64,000 bases of DNA, taken from NCBI RefSeq assembly GCF_042139015.1, contig NZ_JBHIKY010000007.1, positions 124,001-188,000 of the forward strand. The letters are read 5' to 3'. Each line of letters begins with the position of its first letter. Positions within the stretch are counted from its first letter, which is position 1. The notes under the pieces were generated by a model, which searched no databases, was not told the origin of the DNA, and saw only the letters and a list, made by a program, of their open reading frames with translations. This stretch comes from JBHIKY01 sp042139015 (GTDB taxonomy: Bacteria > Bacillota > Bacilli > Bacillales > Marinococcaceae). The translations under genes were made by a program, and so were the position numbers. Positions 8,520 to 16,268 of this stretch are shown here, piece by piece.

Positions 8520-9872
8520 ATGCCACTCGTCATTACTGCGCTTGGAATTCTATTATTATTATTTCTCATTATGAAATGCAGGCTTCACACTGTCATATCG
8601 CTCGCAGTTGTTTCGTTTTTAGTAGCGATTGCACTCGGAGTGCAATTAACTGACGTGGTCGATTCTGTTGAAGCTGGCTTTGGTGATACATTAGGAAGTA
8701 CCGGCTTAATATTTGGTTTCGGTGCGATTCTCGGAAAACTAATTGCTGATGCAGGCGGAGCGCAGCGGATTGCGATTACTTTGATTGATAAATTCGGAGA
8801 GAAATCTATTCAATGGGCTGTGGTTACTACTGCATTTATTCTCGGCATTGCTCTGTTTTTTGAAGTAGGCCTCGTATTATTAATTCCGATTGTTTATCAA
8901 ATGGCAAAGCAGGCAAAAATTTCATTTCTTTATCTCGGACTCCCGATGGTAACTGCACTGTCCGTCACGCACGCATTTTTACCTCCGCACCCCGGACCTA
9001 CTGTCATTTCGGAACAGTTCGGGGCTAATATCGGAATGGTGCTGTTATATGGGTTTATTATAGCTATTCCGACAGTCATTATTGCAGGACCCATATTTAC
9101 AGTATTTGCAGCAAAATTCGTCCCATCTGCTTTTCGGGGTGAAAACAAGGGGATCATTACAAATTTATCGGATACGGAGCAAAAGAAGCTTGAGGACACT
9201 CCCGGATTCGGAATCAGTGCATTTACAGCCTTGTTTCCAGTTATACTAATGAGCTTATCGACTATTATTTCACTGCTGCAGGAGTCTTTCAATATACCTG
9301 CAAATGTTTTCTTCGATTTTGTAACGATGATAGGTTCTCCGACGACTGTTATGCTTTTATCAGTATTACTCGCCATCTATACGATGGGAATTGCCAGAAA
9401 TATTCCCATGCGCCAGCTCATGAACTCGGCGGAAACCTCTGTTAAAGCAATCGGCATGCTGCTTCTTATTCTTGGTGTCAGTGGGTCTTTAAAAGAAGTA
9501 TTAATTGAAGGCGGTGTCGGTGACTATGTTGCTGCCATATTTGAAGGAAGCGCCATTTCCCCGCTGCTGCTGGCATGGTTGATTGCTGCTGTGATTAGAT
9601 TAGCACAGGGGTCTGCAACCGTCTCTGCCTTAACTACAGCAGGACTTGTCCTACCTTTAATGGAGGGTACAGATGTTAATTTAGCATTAATGGTTCTTGC
9701 AACTGGAGCCGGCAGTATTATCGCTTCCCATGTGAATGACACTGGTTTTTGGATCGTAAAGGAATCCTTTGGCCTGTCCATCAAAGAAACGTTCTGCACA
9801 TGGACTGTGCTTGAAACCATTATTTCTATTTCAGGATTACTGTTTGTATTGCTTTTGAGTGTATTTGTATAA
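8520..9872 (+). CDS. GntP-family gluconate/aldonate:H+ symporter
   Basis: A 450-residue, strongly hydrophobic protein with about 12 membrane segments, of GntP family length. Family signatures are visible: FGFGAILGKLIADAGGAQRIA near 65-85, LPPHPGP near 154-160 and GSGSATVS-like RLAQGSATVSALTTAG near 360. It would import gluconate, idonate or a similar acid with protons. It starts 53 bases after the dehydrogenase, behind AAAGGAG, with no terminator between, so the two form an operon under the cre-like sites. The exact substrate is unresolved; GntT, IdnT, DsdX and GntU homologues look alike at this level. Confidence 0.9.
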   Translation: MPLVITALGILLLLFLIMKCRLHTVISLAVVSFLVAIALGVQLTDVVDSVEAGFGDTLGSTGLIFGFGAILGKLIADAGGAQRIAITLIDKFGEKSIQWAVVTTAFILGIALFFEVGLVLLIPIVYQMAKQAKISFLYLGLPMVTALSVTHAFLPPHPGPTVISEQFGANIGMVLLYGFIIAIPTVIIAGPIFTVFAAKFVPSAFRGENKGIITNLSDTEQKKLEDTPGFGISAFTALFPVILMSLSTIISLLQESFNIPANVFFDFVTMIGSPTTVMLLSVLLAIYTMGIARNIPMRQLMNSAETSVKAIGMLLLILGVSGSLKEVLIEGGVGDYVAAIFEGSAISPLLLAWLIAAVIRLAQGSATVSALTTAGLVLPLMEGTDVNLALMVLATGAGSIIASHVNDTGFWIVKESFGLSIKETFCTWTVLETIISISGLLFVLLLSVFV

Positions 9873-9880
9873 ATAGAATT

Positions 9881-10408
9881 CTATTTTTGTCGCAGGAGGG
9901 CTAGATACATTTCGAAATCCTTCTCACTAAATAATACAAATCGAATTTTTTTTACGTACTTGCCATGTGTTACTTGTTCGACGATTTCGGACACGGCAGC
10001 TGAAGCAGCTTGTTCAAGCGGATAGCCAAAAGCTCCGGTGGAAATTGCAGGAAAAGCAACGCTTTCTATTTGGTTCTCTTCTGCAAGCTGTAAAGCATTG
10101 CGATAACAATCACGCAGAAGCTTTTCTGCTGGTTTATCTTTTCCATACACGGGTCCCAGGCAGTGGATCACATAGCTGTTCGGCAGGTGGAAGGCCTTTG
10201 TGATAACTGCCTCTCCAGGTTTGATTGGTGCCAGCTCCTTTCCTGCTTCAGTCAGCTCGGGGCCCGCTGCTTTATGAATCGCTCCTGCCACCCCTCCGCC
10301 AATAACTAAATCAGCATTGGCAGCATTTACTATCGCTTCGATGTCAGGCTGATCCGCTATATTTCCCTGCCGGCACTCAAGAACTGTACCCTGCCATTTT
10401 ATATCCAT
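9881..10408 (-). CDS. Macrodomain protein (O-acetyl-ADP-ribose deacetylase-like)
   Basis: A 175-residue protein made almost entirely of one macrodomain. The ADP-ribose pocket motifs are present: GNIADQ followed by IVNAANADLVIGGGVAGAI at about 26-44, and the phosphate-binding loop PAISTGAFGYP near 120-130. It resembles YmdB-type enzymes that hydrolyse O-acetyl-ADP-ribose or remove ADP-ribose from proteins. It is cytoplasmic. The gene converges with gntP, eight bases between stops, and has no operon partner. Substrate specificity is not readable from sequence. Confidence 0.9.
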   Translation of the reverse strand: MDIKWQGTVLECRQGNIADQPDIEAIVNAANADLVIGGGVAGAIHKAAGPELTEAGKELAPIKPGEAVITKAFHLPNSYVIHCLGPVYGKDKPAEKLLRDCYRNALQLAEENQIESVAFPAISTGAFGYPLEQAASAAVSEIVEQVTHGKYVKKIRFVLFSEKDFEMYLALLRQK

Positions 10409-10541
10409 TTGATAAAACTCCCTTCGCTTTTATCTGCCTATTCCTTTTTTTACAATAAATAAATCTAGTGAGGGAAAAGACTATTTCATTGTATCGTTCT
10501 GCTGAATTCTGTACGCTGTTCAATAATAGTGGAGGGATTAT

Positions 10542-11291
10542 ATGATTATTTTAAAATCGGACCGCGAAATAGAATTTTTAAGAAAACCAAATCAGCTTGT
10601 AGCAGAGTTTCACCGCACAATAGCTCCTATGATGAAGCCAGGTGTTTCCACCTGGGATATTGAACTATTTGCTAAAGATTTTGCCAAAAAACATCACGCT
10701 GCCACTTCTTTAGTCGGCTACCGCAATTATCCATATATTACGTGCGCCTCCGTCAACGATGTGATTGCACACGGATTCCCCAGTAAAAAACCACTGCGGA
10801 GCGGAGATCTCGTTACAATCGACACAGTGTTTGATATCAGAGGTTGGAAAGGCGACTCCGCCTGGACGTATAAAATCGGAAAGGTTTCGAAAACCTCGGA
10901 AGAATTGTACAAGGTCACAAAAGAAGCCCTTTATAAAGGTATTGAGCAGGCTATAATCGGAAATCGGTTAGGGGATATAGGCCACGCTATTCAGGTGCAT
11001 GCAGAATCTCATTCATTCTCAGTCGTCCGTGATCTCGTCGGCCACGGCATTGGCCAAGATATCCACGAAGAACCTTTCTACTTACATATAGGTCCTCCCG
11101 GCAAAGGGCACCGTTTAAAAGAAGGGATGGTGTTTACCATTGAACCGATGATCAATGCAGGCAGCCACGAAATGTATATCGAAGAAGATGGCTGGACTGC
11201 CAGAACAAAAGACAGTGAATTGTCTGTTCAGTTTGAGCACACGATAGCAATCACGAAGAACGGCCCAATTATATTGACAGAACAGGACTGA
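10542..11291 (+). CDS. Methionine aminopeptidase, type I (second copy type, YflG-like)
   Basis: A 249-residue MetAP. All five metal ligands are present: D94 (TIDT), D105 (KGDSAW), H168 (VGHGIG), E201 (FTIEPM) and E232 (QFEHT); H78 (IAHGFP) is the conserved substrate-side histidine. It removes initiator methionine. Bacilli commonly carry an essential map beside adk/secY in the ribosomal-protein region and a second copy elsewhere. Genomic position here, away from ribosomal genes, fits the second copy (YflG in B. subtilis), which is inference. The start is ATG 10542 behind GTGGAGGG. A 21-bp-period repeat array begins 45 bases past the stop. Confidence 0.92.
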   Translation: MIILKSDREIEFLRKPNQLVAEFHRTIAPMMKPGVSTWDIELFAKDFAKKHHAATSLVGYRNYPYITCASVNDVIAHGFPSKKPLRSGDLVTIDTVFDIRGWKGDSAWTYKIGKVSKTSEELYKVTKEALYKGIEQAIIGNRLGDIGHAIQVHAESHSFSVVRDLVGHGIGQDIHEEPFYLHIGPPGKGHRLKEGMVFTIEPMINAGSHEMYIEEDGWTARTKDSELSVQFEHTIAITKNGPIILTEQD

Positions 11292-11336
11292 AAATTTCTG
11301 GTCTGCTCTGGAAAGTTGTGTATTCACGTGAGAAGG

Positions 11337-11484
11337 ATCAGCGTTAATTTGAGTTCTATCGGCGTTTTTCCGTGTGTGATCAGCGTTTTTTTGAATCTCA
11401 TCGGCGATTTTTCGAGATTGATCAGCGTTTTTTCGCAAATGATCAGCGATTTTTTGATTTTCATCAGCGAAATCGTGTTAGATC
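11337..11484 (+). repeat. 21-bp-period repeat array 1 (seven units, ATCAGCG-headed)
   Basis: Seven consecutive units begin at 11337, 11358, 11379, 11400, 11421, 11442 and 11463, exactly 21 bases apart. Each starts ATCAGCG or ATCGGCG and continues with a T-rich stretch and a variable tail. Both strands stay largely open, as expected from a period divisible by three, giving heptapeptide-like translations, but no RBS or start supports a gene. A matching array in the opposite orientation is at 14532-14657. Confidence 0.85.
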
Positions 11485-11493
11485 AAACAGGAA

Positions 11494-11520
11494 AGAGCTC
11501 ATCCGAAATGGATAAGCTCT
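11494..11520 (-). terminator. Probable terminator of araB
   Basis: AGAGCTCATCC and its near complement flank a four-base loop (GAAA/TTTC) seven bases beyond the araB stop. The following T tract on the minus strand is interrupted, so strength is uncertain. Confidence 0.55.
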
Positions 11521-11526
11521 CCTTTG

Positions 11527-13200
11527 CTATGCTTTTAACGTATTTCTCTTTTTCCAGTCCTTCAATCGCTTCATAACATCATTTTCTCCTCGTCCAAAAT
11601 AATCATGAAGCCTGCTGTATTCGTCGTAGAGTTTTTGATACACTGCATGCCGCTCCTCATTCGGCAGCACTGGTTCTGTGCGAATACGCGACATTTTTTC
11701 AGCAGCTTCTTCAATAGAATCATAGCCGCCATTTACTTTTCCTGCCGCAACTGCCGCAAACATGGATGAACCGACTGCAGGCAGCTCCTGACTTTCTGCG
11801 ATATAGATAGGCAGATTGGTTACATCACTGTATATTTGCATAAGCATTTTATTTTTGAATGATAGACCACCGCAGGCATAAAGAGTATCAATCGGCACGC
11901 CGGCTTCCTGAAAGCTCTTTACAATTTTATTAGTTCCAAAAGCTGTACCTTCAATCAAGGCACGATACACTTCCTCCGGCTTGGTACTGAGTGTGATTCC
12001 TAGAATCATGCCGGTTAAATCCGTATCCACGAGTACAGAACGATTACCGTTCATCCAATCAAGTGCGAGCAGGCCTGTGTCTCCCGGCTGATAATGACTT
12101 GCCTTTTGCTCGAGCAGCTCGTGGATCGTCACTCCTTTTTCGTTCGCTTCCTGCTTGTACTCGGCGGGCACATTGTTCTCCACAAACCAGGAAAAAATAT
12201 CCCCAACGGCGGACTGCCCCGCTTCAAAGCCAAAATATCCAGGGACGACTCCATCTTCTACAACGCCGCACATTCCTTCGACCGTTTTTTCTTCGCGGCC
12301 AAGGACAACATGACAGATAGAGGTTCCCATAACCATAACAAGCTTTTTGTCATCCACTACTCCCATCGCCGGCACACTAACATGCGCGTCAACATTAGCG
12401 ACCGCGACAGCAATACCTGGTGTAAGTCCCATTTTTTCAGCCATGGCCGGTGTCAGCTCTCCCGCTTTGCTTCCCTGTGGATAGATTTCCCCTCTAAGCT
12501 TTGTTTCATATAAATCCTCAAGCTTTGGAGAGAGCGCTTTCAAGGTTTTGTGATCTAAGGGTCCTTCTTGTTTATTCCAAATTGCTTTGTAACCTGCTGT
12601 ACAACTGTTTTTTCTTATGACACCCGTCATTTGAGCGGTAACCCAATCCGCCGCCTCCAAAAATTGATCGGTGCTTTCATAAATTGCAGGAGCTTCTTCT
12701 TCAATCTGCATAATTTTAGCAATCATCCATTCAGAGGATAACTTTCCTCCATAGCGCTGCAGAATATCAGGCCGATGTTTTTCCAGCACCTCATTTAAGC
12801 GGTTTGCCTGCGGCTGTGCTGCATGATGCTTCCATAGTTTTATCCAGCTGTGCGGATTCTTCTTCCATTTTTCATGAAAGCAAAGAGGTGTATTTTGACC
12901 ATCCACCGGGAGCATCGTGCAGGCTGTAAAATCAATAGCAATTCCGATGATATCTTCTTTATTTATGCCTGCTTTGGTTGCAGCTACCGGCACTACGTTC
13001 TCTAACACATGTAAATAATCATTTGGATGCTGTAGAGCCCAGTCGTGAGGGAGTGCTTCTCCGGATGGAAGTGTTTCATCCATTACGCCATGGGGATAAT
13101 CCCAGGAGGATGCAGCTAATTCTTCCCCGCTGTTCACATCCACAATGACAGCCCTGCCTGAAAGAGTGCCGAAATCTACTCCAATCGTATATTTGTTCAT
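11527..13200 (-). CDS. araB: L-ribulokinase
   Basis: A 557-residue FGGY-family kinase phosphorylating L-ribulose to L-ribulose 5-phosphate. The N-terminal phosphate-binding motif GVDFGTLSGRA is at about 6-16, the ribulokinase-type DFTACTMLP near 100, and the C-terminal FGGY signature region carries ALDWMNGNR and YACGGLSFKNK. Length matches AraB (about 560). The start is ATG 13200 behind AAGGAG; the upstream in-frame frame overlaps the AraR box and is rejected. The gene diverges from araD over a 197-bp control region with two AraR boxes. This is unlike B. subtilis, where araA, araB and araD sit in one operon. Confidence 0.95.
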   Translation of the reverse strand: MNKYTIGVDFGTLSGRAVIVDVNSGEELAASSWDYPHGVMDETLPSGEALPHDWALQHPNDYLHVLENVVPVAATKAGINKEDIIGIAIDFTACTMLPVDGQNTPLCFHEKWKKNPHSWIKLWKHHAAQPQANRLNEVLEKHRPDILQRYGGKLSSEWMIAKIMQIEEEAPAIYESTDQFLEAADWVTAQMTGVIRKNSCTAGYKAIWNKQEGPLDHKTLKALSPKLEDLYETKLRGEIYPQGSKAGELTPAMAEKMGLTPGIAVAVANVDAHVSVPAMGVVDDKKLVMVMGTSICHVVLGREEKTVEGMCGVVEDGVVPGYFGFEAGQSAVGDIFSWFVENNVPAEYKQEANEKGVTIHELLEQKASHYQPGDTGLLALDWMNGNRSVLVDTDLTGMILGITLSTKPEEVYRALIEGTAFGTNKIVKSFQEAGVPIDTLYACGGLSFKNKMLMQIYSDVTNLPIYIAESQELPAVGSSMFAAVAAGKVNGGYDSIEEAAEKMSRIRTEPVLPNEERHAVYQKLYDEYSRLHDYFGRGENDVMKRLKDWKKRNTLKA

Positions 13201-13218
13201 ATATTTTTCTCCTTCCTC

Positions 13219-13234
13219 ATGTACGTACAACTTA
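13219..13234 (-). promoter_or_regulatory. AraR operator at the araB promoter
   Basis: CATGTACGTACAACTT contains the AraR core (ATTTGTACGTACAAAT in B. subtilis). On the minus strand TTGTAT, 17 bases and TATACT lie just upstream, so the box covers the initially transcribed region. Confidence 0.8.
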
Positions 13235-13310
13235 TATAAAGTATATGAAAAAAATACTGGAAATACAATCTTTTTTAATAAATTTTCTTAATTAATAATC
13301 ATCTTACAGC

Positions 13311-13362
13311 TTGACTATCTCTATATATTACCATACTATTTACTTAACATGTACGTACAAAC
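13311..13362 (+). promoter_or_regulatory. araD promoter with AraR operator
   Basis: TTGACT (13311-13316), a 17-base spacer and TACTAT (13334-13339) form a sigmaA promoter. The AraR-like box ACATGTACGTACAAAC at about 13347-13362 overlaps the expected start point. It lies about 128 bases from the araB box, a spacing that would permit cooperative looping. Confidence 0.8.
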
Positions 13363-13397
13363 TTGTTTATTTTTTATTCTACGTTGAGGTGATAGCT

Positions 13398-14090
13398 TTG
13401 CTCGAAAACTTGAAAAATCAAGTACTCTATGCTAATCAGGCTCTTGAAAAATATGGGCTCGTGACGTTTACGTGGGGAAATGTCAGCGGTTTTGACCCGG
13501 AAAGCAGACTTATGGCTATCAAGCCGTCAGGTGTGCCATATCAGGATTTACAAACGGAAGATATTGTGTTGGTTGATTTGTCTGGACAAGCAGTCGAAGG
13601 CAGTTTAAAACCTTCCTCTGATACGCCCACTCATATCGAGCTGTACAAAACTTTTTCGGAAATAAGAGGAATTGTGCATACGCATTCGGACTGGGGAACA
13701 GCCTGGGCCCAGGCTGGACAATCCATTCCTTGTGCCGGGACAACCCAGGCGGATTATTTTTACGGGGAGATCCCGTGCACCCGTCAGCTCACAAAGAACG
13801 AGGTGGAAGAAGCGTATGAAAAGAACACTGGTACGGTGATTATTGAGGCTTTTAAAGATCGAAACCCTCTCGAAGTTCCTGGCGTAATTGTACGGGGACA
13901 CGCTCCATTTGCGTGGGGCACATCTCCAGAAAATGCTGTTCATAACGCAGTAGTACTGGAAAAAACAGCAAAAATGACCTACCTTTCCAGACAGCTTCTT
14001 TCTGATCCAGCCACCGAGAATCTCGAAGAATACATTTTAAACAAGCATTATGAACGTAAACATGGCAAAAATGCCTATTATGGACAATAA
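13398..14090 (+). CDS. araD: L-ribulose-5-phosphate 4-epimerase
   Basis: A 230-residue class II aldolase/adducin-family epimerase converting L-ribulose 5-phosphate to D-xylulose 5-phosphate. Diagnostic motifs are TWGNVSG near 27, KPSG near 43, SLKPSSDTPTH near 70, the zinc histidines in IVHTHS near 95-97 and RGHAPFAWG near 168, plus a C-terminal KHGKNAYYGQ identical in style to other AraD proteins. The start is TTG 13398, preceded by GAGGTGATAGC; the first ATG-like start of the open frame at 13311 lies upstream of the promoter -10 and AraR box and cannot be correct. It is divergent from araB and convergent with araA. Confidence 0.95.
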   Translation: MLENLKNQVLYANQALEKYGLVTFTWGNVSGFDPESRLMAIKPSGVPYQDLQTEDIVLVDLSGQAVEGSLKPSSDTPTHIELYKTFSEIRGIVHTHSDWGTAWAQAGQSIPCAGTTQADYFYGEIPCTRQLTKNEVEEAYEKNTGTVIIEAFKDRNPLEVPGVIVRGHAPFAWGTSPENAVHNAVVLEKTAKMTYLSRQLLSDPATENLEEYILNKHYERKHGKNAYYGQ

Positions 14091-14125
14091 TGAAATTAGT
14101 ATTTTTGCCGAATTTCACTCAAATA

Positions 14126-14480
14126 GAGGTTGGGACAAATCAAAAATTGTCTCTTGAAAGACGAATATTAAATTCTTTCGAATGAGAAAACAGGTCCCTT
14201 GTGTAGTCAAAAATGCGAAAACTCCTGGTCGATTAAAACCGGCCACGTCATGAGACCAGCATCGACACTAGCACGTCCTGTGCGTCGAGGAACAGCACGA
14301 GTCTCGAGACTCCACAGGCAGCGTTTTTCTGCCGGGGAGGCTCGAGTCGTGCCCCTGGAAAGCGAAGTGTTTTGACGGAGATATGATGAACACTCATAAT
14401 TAACAAACAAACAATCCAGACGGATTCAGTAGAATCGTCTGGATTTTGCAATAAATAATATACTTTTGTCCCAGCCACTC
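14126..14480. mobile_element. MITE-like element between araD and araA
   Basis: The sequence is bounded by near-inverted termini: GAGGTTGGGACAAA at 14126 and TTTGTCCCAGCC at 14464-14476. It contains a 10-bp hairpin (AATCCAGACG with its complement, around 14414-14446) and a GC-rich core, and has no transposase. A shorter relative in opposite orientation lies at 44744-44857. Elements beginning GGCTGGGACAAA are, from general experience, common in Bacillaceae and staphylococci. Mobility is inferred from termini and copy number only. Confidence 0.6.
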
Positions 14481-14531
14481 ATGTTATGTCAGCTTAAATC
14501 TTGCCCGACAGAAATAACGTACATTATACTT

Positions 14532-14657
14532 CGCTGATCATTCTTCGATTAACGCTGATGAAATTTGAAAAAGCGCCGGTGAAATTCAAATTTTCGCTGA
14601 TGATTTACAAAAACTCGCTGATCCATGGCATATTTTAGCTGAACCATGTGCCGATTG
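14532..14657 (-). repeat. 21-bp-period repeat array 2 (six units)
   Basis: Units headed CGCTGAT (complement of ATCAGCG) start at 14532, 14553, 14574, 14595, 14616 and, degenerate, 14637, each 21 bases apart. It is the same family as the array at 11337-11484 but inverted. Read in the direction of the upstream gene (araA here, the aminopeptidase there), both arrays show the ATCAGCG strand. Confidence 0.8.
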
Positions 14658-14774
14658 CCGAAAAGTGCCGATTGCTCTTTCAAAGGTTTACTGCAATGAG
14701 AACATTGTGACTCCAGCATTGACAGGAGCCTTTTATTATCCACATCTTTTGTCAACGAAGTGATATCTACATCA

Positions 14775-16256
14775 TTATCGGGAGGACCAATATGCCTCAT
14801 TCTGGCGTAATTCATTACGGAATTCCCGAGGAGTCGTATGATCATCAATGACCACACATTCAATACCGGTCATTTCTGCCCAGTCTTCGAGGTCCTCAGC
14901 ATTCAGTTGGAACGAGAGACATGTATGATGAGCTCCTCCGGCCGTGATCCAGGCTTCCGCTGCTTCATGCAGAGATGGCCTGGCTTTCCAGAGCACCCTG
15001 GCTACAGGCAGGCTTGGCATTTCATGTTCCACATCGACAGCTGTTACTTCATTCACAACAAGGCGGTGTCGGTTTCCTAAATCAATCAACGAAACATTGA
15101 CTGCTTCTCCAGCCATTCCGTTAAATACAAGTCTTGCCGGATCCTCTCTATCACCCATCGTTAAAGGATTAACTACCACCGAAGCTCTGCTTCCCTGCTT
15201 TTGGATACTTGGGCAGATTTCGAGCATATGAGAACCAAGGACAAGTTCATTATTTTCTTCGAGATGGTACGTATAATCCTCCATGAAGGAGGTTTCTTTT
15301 CCATCCGCCATTATTTTCATAACACGCACAAGGGCAGCTGTTTTCCAGTCCCCTTCCCCGCCGAAACCATATCCTTTTTCCATCAGACGCTGAACTGCAA
15401 GGCCGGGCAGCTGCTTCATGCCGTGTAGATCTTCAAAGTTTGTTGTAAAGGCATTGAAGCCTCCCTTCACTAAGAATTTCTCCATGCCCGCTTCAATCCT
15501 CGCCTGCTCCCGGACAGATTCCCAATTAATATCACTGGCAATTTTATATGTTTCTTTATATTCAGCAAGCAGTGAATCCAGTTCGTCCTCGGTAACTTGA
15601 TTAATATATTCCACTAAATCACCGATTCCATAGGCTTGAATACTCCAGCCGAAATTCATTTCAGCTTCTACCTTGTCTCCTTCTGTTACCGCTACATTTC
15701 TCATATTGTCCCCAAAGCGGGCAACTCTGATATTTCTTCCTTCTGAATAAGCAATTGCGATCCTGGACCACCGGCCTATTTTTTCTGCCACTTTGTGTGA
15801 TTTCCAATAGCCGGAGACTACCTTTCGGGGAATGTTCATACGGGCGGTAATAAATCCAAATTCCCGGTCCCCATGGGCTGCCTGATGCAGATTCATATAA
15901 TCCATATCAATGCTATCCCACGGAATTGATTCATTATACTGGGTATGCAGATGTAGAAGCGGCTTCTGCAGTGCATTTAAACCATTTATCCATATTTTGG
16001 CGGGGGAAAATGTATGCATCCATGTAATAATCCCGGCACAATTATCGTTTTTATTAGCTTCTGTGAAAAGTACCCGTATTTCTTCCGAGGTAGTAACTAC
16101 TTTTTTAAAAACAACCGGAGCAGCCACGGCTTCGTTATCATTAATTCCCTGAACGATTTCTTTGGAGTGGCGCTCTACCTCCTCTAATGTTTCCGGCCCA
16201 TATAAATGCTGACTTCCTGTTACGAACCATATTTCATATGGAAGTATTTTTAACAT
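14775..16256 (-). CDS. araA: L-arabinose isomerase
   Basis: A 493-residue enzyme converting L-arabinose to L-ribulose. It opens with the family N-terminus EIWFVTGSQHLYG. Later it shows GIITWMHTFSPAKIWI (about 80-95), GDREFGFI near 132, the metal/substrate segment EGDWKTAALVR with E306-type glutamate near 305, MEDYTYH near 330 and HHTCLS near 446, all diagnostic of AraA. Length matches. The start is ATG 16256 behind GGGAGG. It lies 12 bases after abfA with no terminator between, so it is transcribed with abfA. It converges with araD, the gap being filled by a MITE-like element and a repeat array. Confidence 0.96.
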   Translation of the reverse strand: MLKILPYEIWFVTGSQHLYGPETLEEVERHSKEIVQGINDNEAVAAPVVFKKVVTTSEEIRVLFTEANKNDNCAGIITWMHTFSPAKIWINGLNALQKPLLHLHTQYNESIPWDSIDMDYMNLHQAAHGDREFGFITARMNIPRKVVSGYWKSHKVAEKIGRWSRIAIAYSEGRNIRVARFGDNMRNVAVTEGDKVEAEMNFGWSIQAYGIGDLVEYINQVTEDELDSLLAEYKETYKIASDINWESVREQARIEAGMEKFLVKGGFNAFTTNFEDLHGMKQLPGLAVQRLMEKGYGFGGEGDWKTAALVRVMKIMADGKETSFMEDYTYHLEENNELVLGSHMLEICPSIQKQGSRASVVVNPLTMGDREDPARLVFNGMAGEAVNVSLIDLGNRHRLVVNEVTAVDVEHEMPSLPVARVLWKARPSLHEAAEAWITAGGAHHTCLSFQLNAEDLEDWAEMTGIECVVIDDHTTPREFRNELRQNEAYWSSR

Positions 16257-16268
16257 ATTGGTCCTCCC

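Noticed and set aside
11337..11484. Possible CRISPR array
   Set aside because: The fixed part is only about seven bases, the variable part is T-rich and the period is 21; there are no cas genes.
11115..11576. Open frames with heptapeptide-like repeats across array 1 on both strands
   Set aside because: A 21-base period keeps frames open automatically; no RBS or recognisable start supports translation, and the frames run into the aminopeptidase and araB genes.
14549..14863. Minus-strand frame spanning the end of araA and array 2
   Set aside because: It overlaps araA in another frame and its C-terminal part is translated repeat sequence without an RBS.
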